The notes under the pieces were generated by a model. The model did not search any database. It worked only from the letters and a program-made list of their open reading frames with translations, and was not told the DNA's origin. The position numbers were made by a program, and so were the translations under genes. From Candidatus Calidifonticultor daggyaiensis (GTDB lineage Bacteria > Actinomycetota > Humimicrobiia > Humimicrobiales > Humimicrobiaceae), in contig JACVJA010000113.1 in NCBI GenBank assembly GCA_015661035.1, forward strand, positions 1 through 5,800: 5,800 nucleotides of DNA, given 5' to 3'. Positions 4,947 through 5,800 of the stretch are shown here, one piece after another; positions within the stretch are counted from its first letter, which is position 1, and every line of letters starts with the position of its first letter.

Positions 4947-5800
4947 ATGGTCAAATCGAAAAAAACGCTTTTATTAGGTATAGATATAGGGACAAGCGGC
5001 ACAAAAGCTGCAGTTTTTGATAATCGAGGAAATCTGGTTTCTGAAGCTTTTGAAGAATCAAAACTCTATTATCCGAAACCAAATTATGTTTATCAAAAAA
5101 TGGATGAGATTTTTTCTTCTGTTGTCAACACAATAAAAAGTTGTATTTTAAAAGCTTCAATTAACCCTTTTAATATTGAATGTATTGCACTTGATGGGCA
5201 AATGGCAGGTATTTGTGCTGTTGATGAAAATTGGGAATCTCCTATTGAATACGATTCCTGGCTTGATACAAGATGTGTTGAGTATATTAATAAATTAAAT
5301 AAAATTAAAGATAAAATAATTTTAATATCTGGTGGACCACCAACGTTTTCCCATGGACCAAAAATATTATGGTGGAAAGATAAGAATCCTGAAATTTTTA
5401 AAAATGTTGTTAAATTTACTGTTCCGTCATCATTTGTTGCTGGTAAAATGGCAAATTTAAAGCCAGATGAAGCTTTTATTGATTATACTTTTATACATTT
5501 TTCATGTTTAGCAGATATCCTAAATAAGCAGTGGTCAAAAGATTTATGCGATGAACTTAATATGCCAATTGAAAAACTGCCTAGAATAACAAAACCATGG
5601 GAAATAATAGGTAAAATTTCACAAGAAGCAGCAGCCCTTACAGGGTTAAAAGAAGGCACTCCTATTGCTGCAGGCTGCGGTGATCAGGCAGCAAATATTT
5701 TAGGTGCAGGCATTAATGAAGCTGGAATGGTTTTTGACGTTGCTGGGACAGCGTCAGTTTTTTCAATTTGTGTTAATAAATTTGTTCCGGATATAAAACA
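4947..5800 (+). CDS. FGGY-family carbohydrate kinase, xylulokinase-like (partial, 3' end beyond window)
   Basis: The reading frame is open from ATG 4947 to the window edge: 284 codons of an expected 490-510. FGGY kinases are cytoplasmic and transfer phosphate from ATP to a ketose or polyol such as xylulose, fuculose, gluconate or glycerol. The first ATP-binding strand-loop is LLLGIDIGTSGTKAAVFD (residues 8-25, Asp13). The substrate region has ALDGQMAG (81-88), where xylulokinases usually read SGQMHG, and SWLDTR (104-109). GPKILWWKDKNPE (137-149) is typical of the family. The catalytic-base motif is AAGCGDQAANILGAG (241-255), with Asp246 the probable base. The second domain begins with VAGTASVF (265-272). 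All essential residues of the visible part are present. The changed substrate motif leaves the sugar uncertain. No good Shine-Dalgarno sequence precedes the ATG, but an in-frame TGA at 4887 and no other start codon make 4947 the only sensible start. It is probably co-transcribed with the oxidoreductase. Confidence 0.92.
   Translation, partial: MVKSKKTLLLGIDIGTSGTKAAVFDNRGNLVSEAFEESKLYYPKPNYVYQKMDEIFSSVVNTIKSCILKASINPFNIECIALDGQMAGICAVDENWESPIEYDSWLDTRCVEYINKLNKIKDKIILISGGPPTFSHGPKILWWKDKNPEIFKNVVKFTVPSSFVAGKMANLKPDEAFIDYTFIHFSCLADILNKQWSKDLCDELNMPIEKLPRITKPWEIIGKISQEAAALTGLKEGTPIAAGCGDQAANILGAGINEAGMVFDVAGTASVFSICVNKFVPDIK

Overview
This is an AT-rich window (roughly three quarters A+T). It looks like a low-GC bacterium, most likely an anaerobic Clostridia-type Firmicute. 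The reasons are the YesM-type sensor kinase with a TTG start and a good GGAG ribosome site, the AGAAAGG-type ribosome sites, and a sugar-catabolism gene pair. Low-GC spirochaetes carry the same families and cannot be excluded from the sequence alone.

Layout. Minus strand, 158-2022: a YesM-type two-component sensor histidine kinase that is broken. The N-terminal sensor, membrane, HAMP and phospho-acceptor part (592-2022) and the C-terminal ATP-binding part (158-649) lie in different frames. The alignment to the family is best explained by a deletion of about 10 bp near 649-652. No partner response regulator is visible in the 157 bases beyond it. A 483-base AT-rich intergenic region (2023-2505) separates it from rightward genes and holds candidate promoters. 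Plus strand, 2506-3525: a probable two-gene unit encoding membrane proteins of unknown function. One is a 76-residue glycine/alanine-rich protein with two hydrophobic segments. The other is a 248-residue protein with an N-terminal membrane or lipoprotein signal, an Asn-rich linker, a helical heptad-like central domain and a C-terminal membrane helix. The 3' end of the second gene, including its stop codon, is duplicated in tandem.

Plus strand, 3654-5800: a carbohydrate-catabolism unit. A consensus-like promoter (TTGACA, 17-base spacer, TAAGAT) is followed at once by a perfect 28-bp palindrome that covers the expected transcription start, the classic position of a repressor operator. Downstream are a complete Gfo/Idh/MocA oxidoreductase (inositol-2-dehydrogenase-like, 3837-4856) and, 90 bases later, an FGGY-family carbohydrate kinase (xylulokinase-like) starting at 4947 and running off the right edge.

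How they fit: the oxidoreductase and kinase probably act on the same polyol or sugar, with the dehydrogenase making a ketose or keto-polyol and the kinase phosphorylating it; the substrate cannot be read from the sequence. YesM-type kinases usually control carbohydrate-uptake genes, so the broken kinase may once have regulated a nearby sugar locus. I see no firm evidence of a novel defence or mobile system. The most interesting items are the operator palindrome, the decayed kinase and the two-gene membrane-protein unit.
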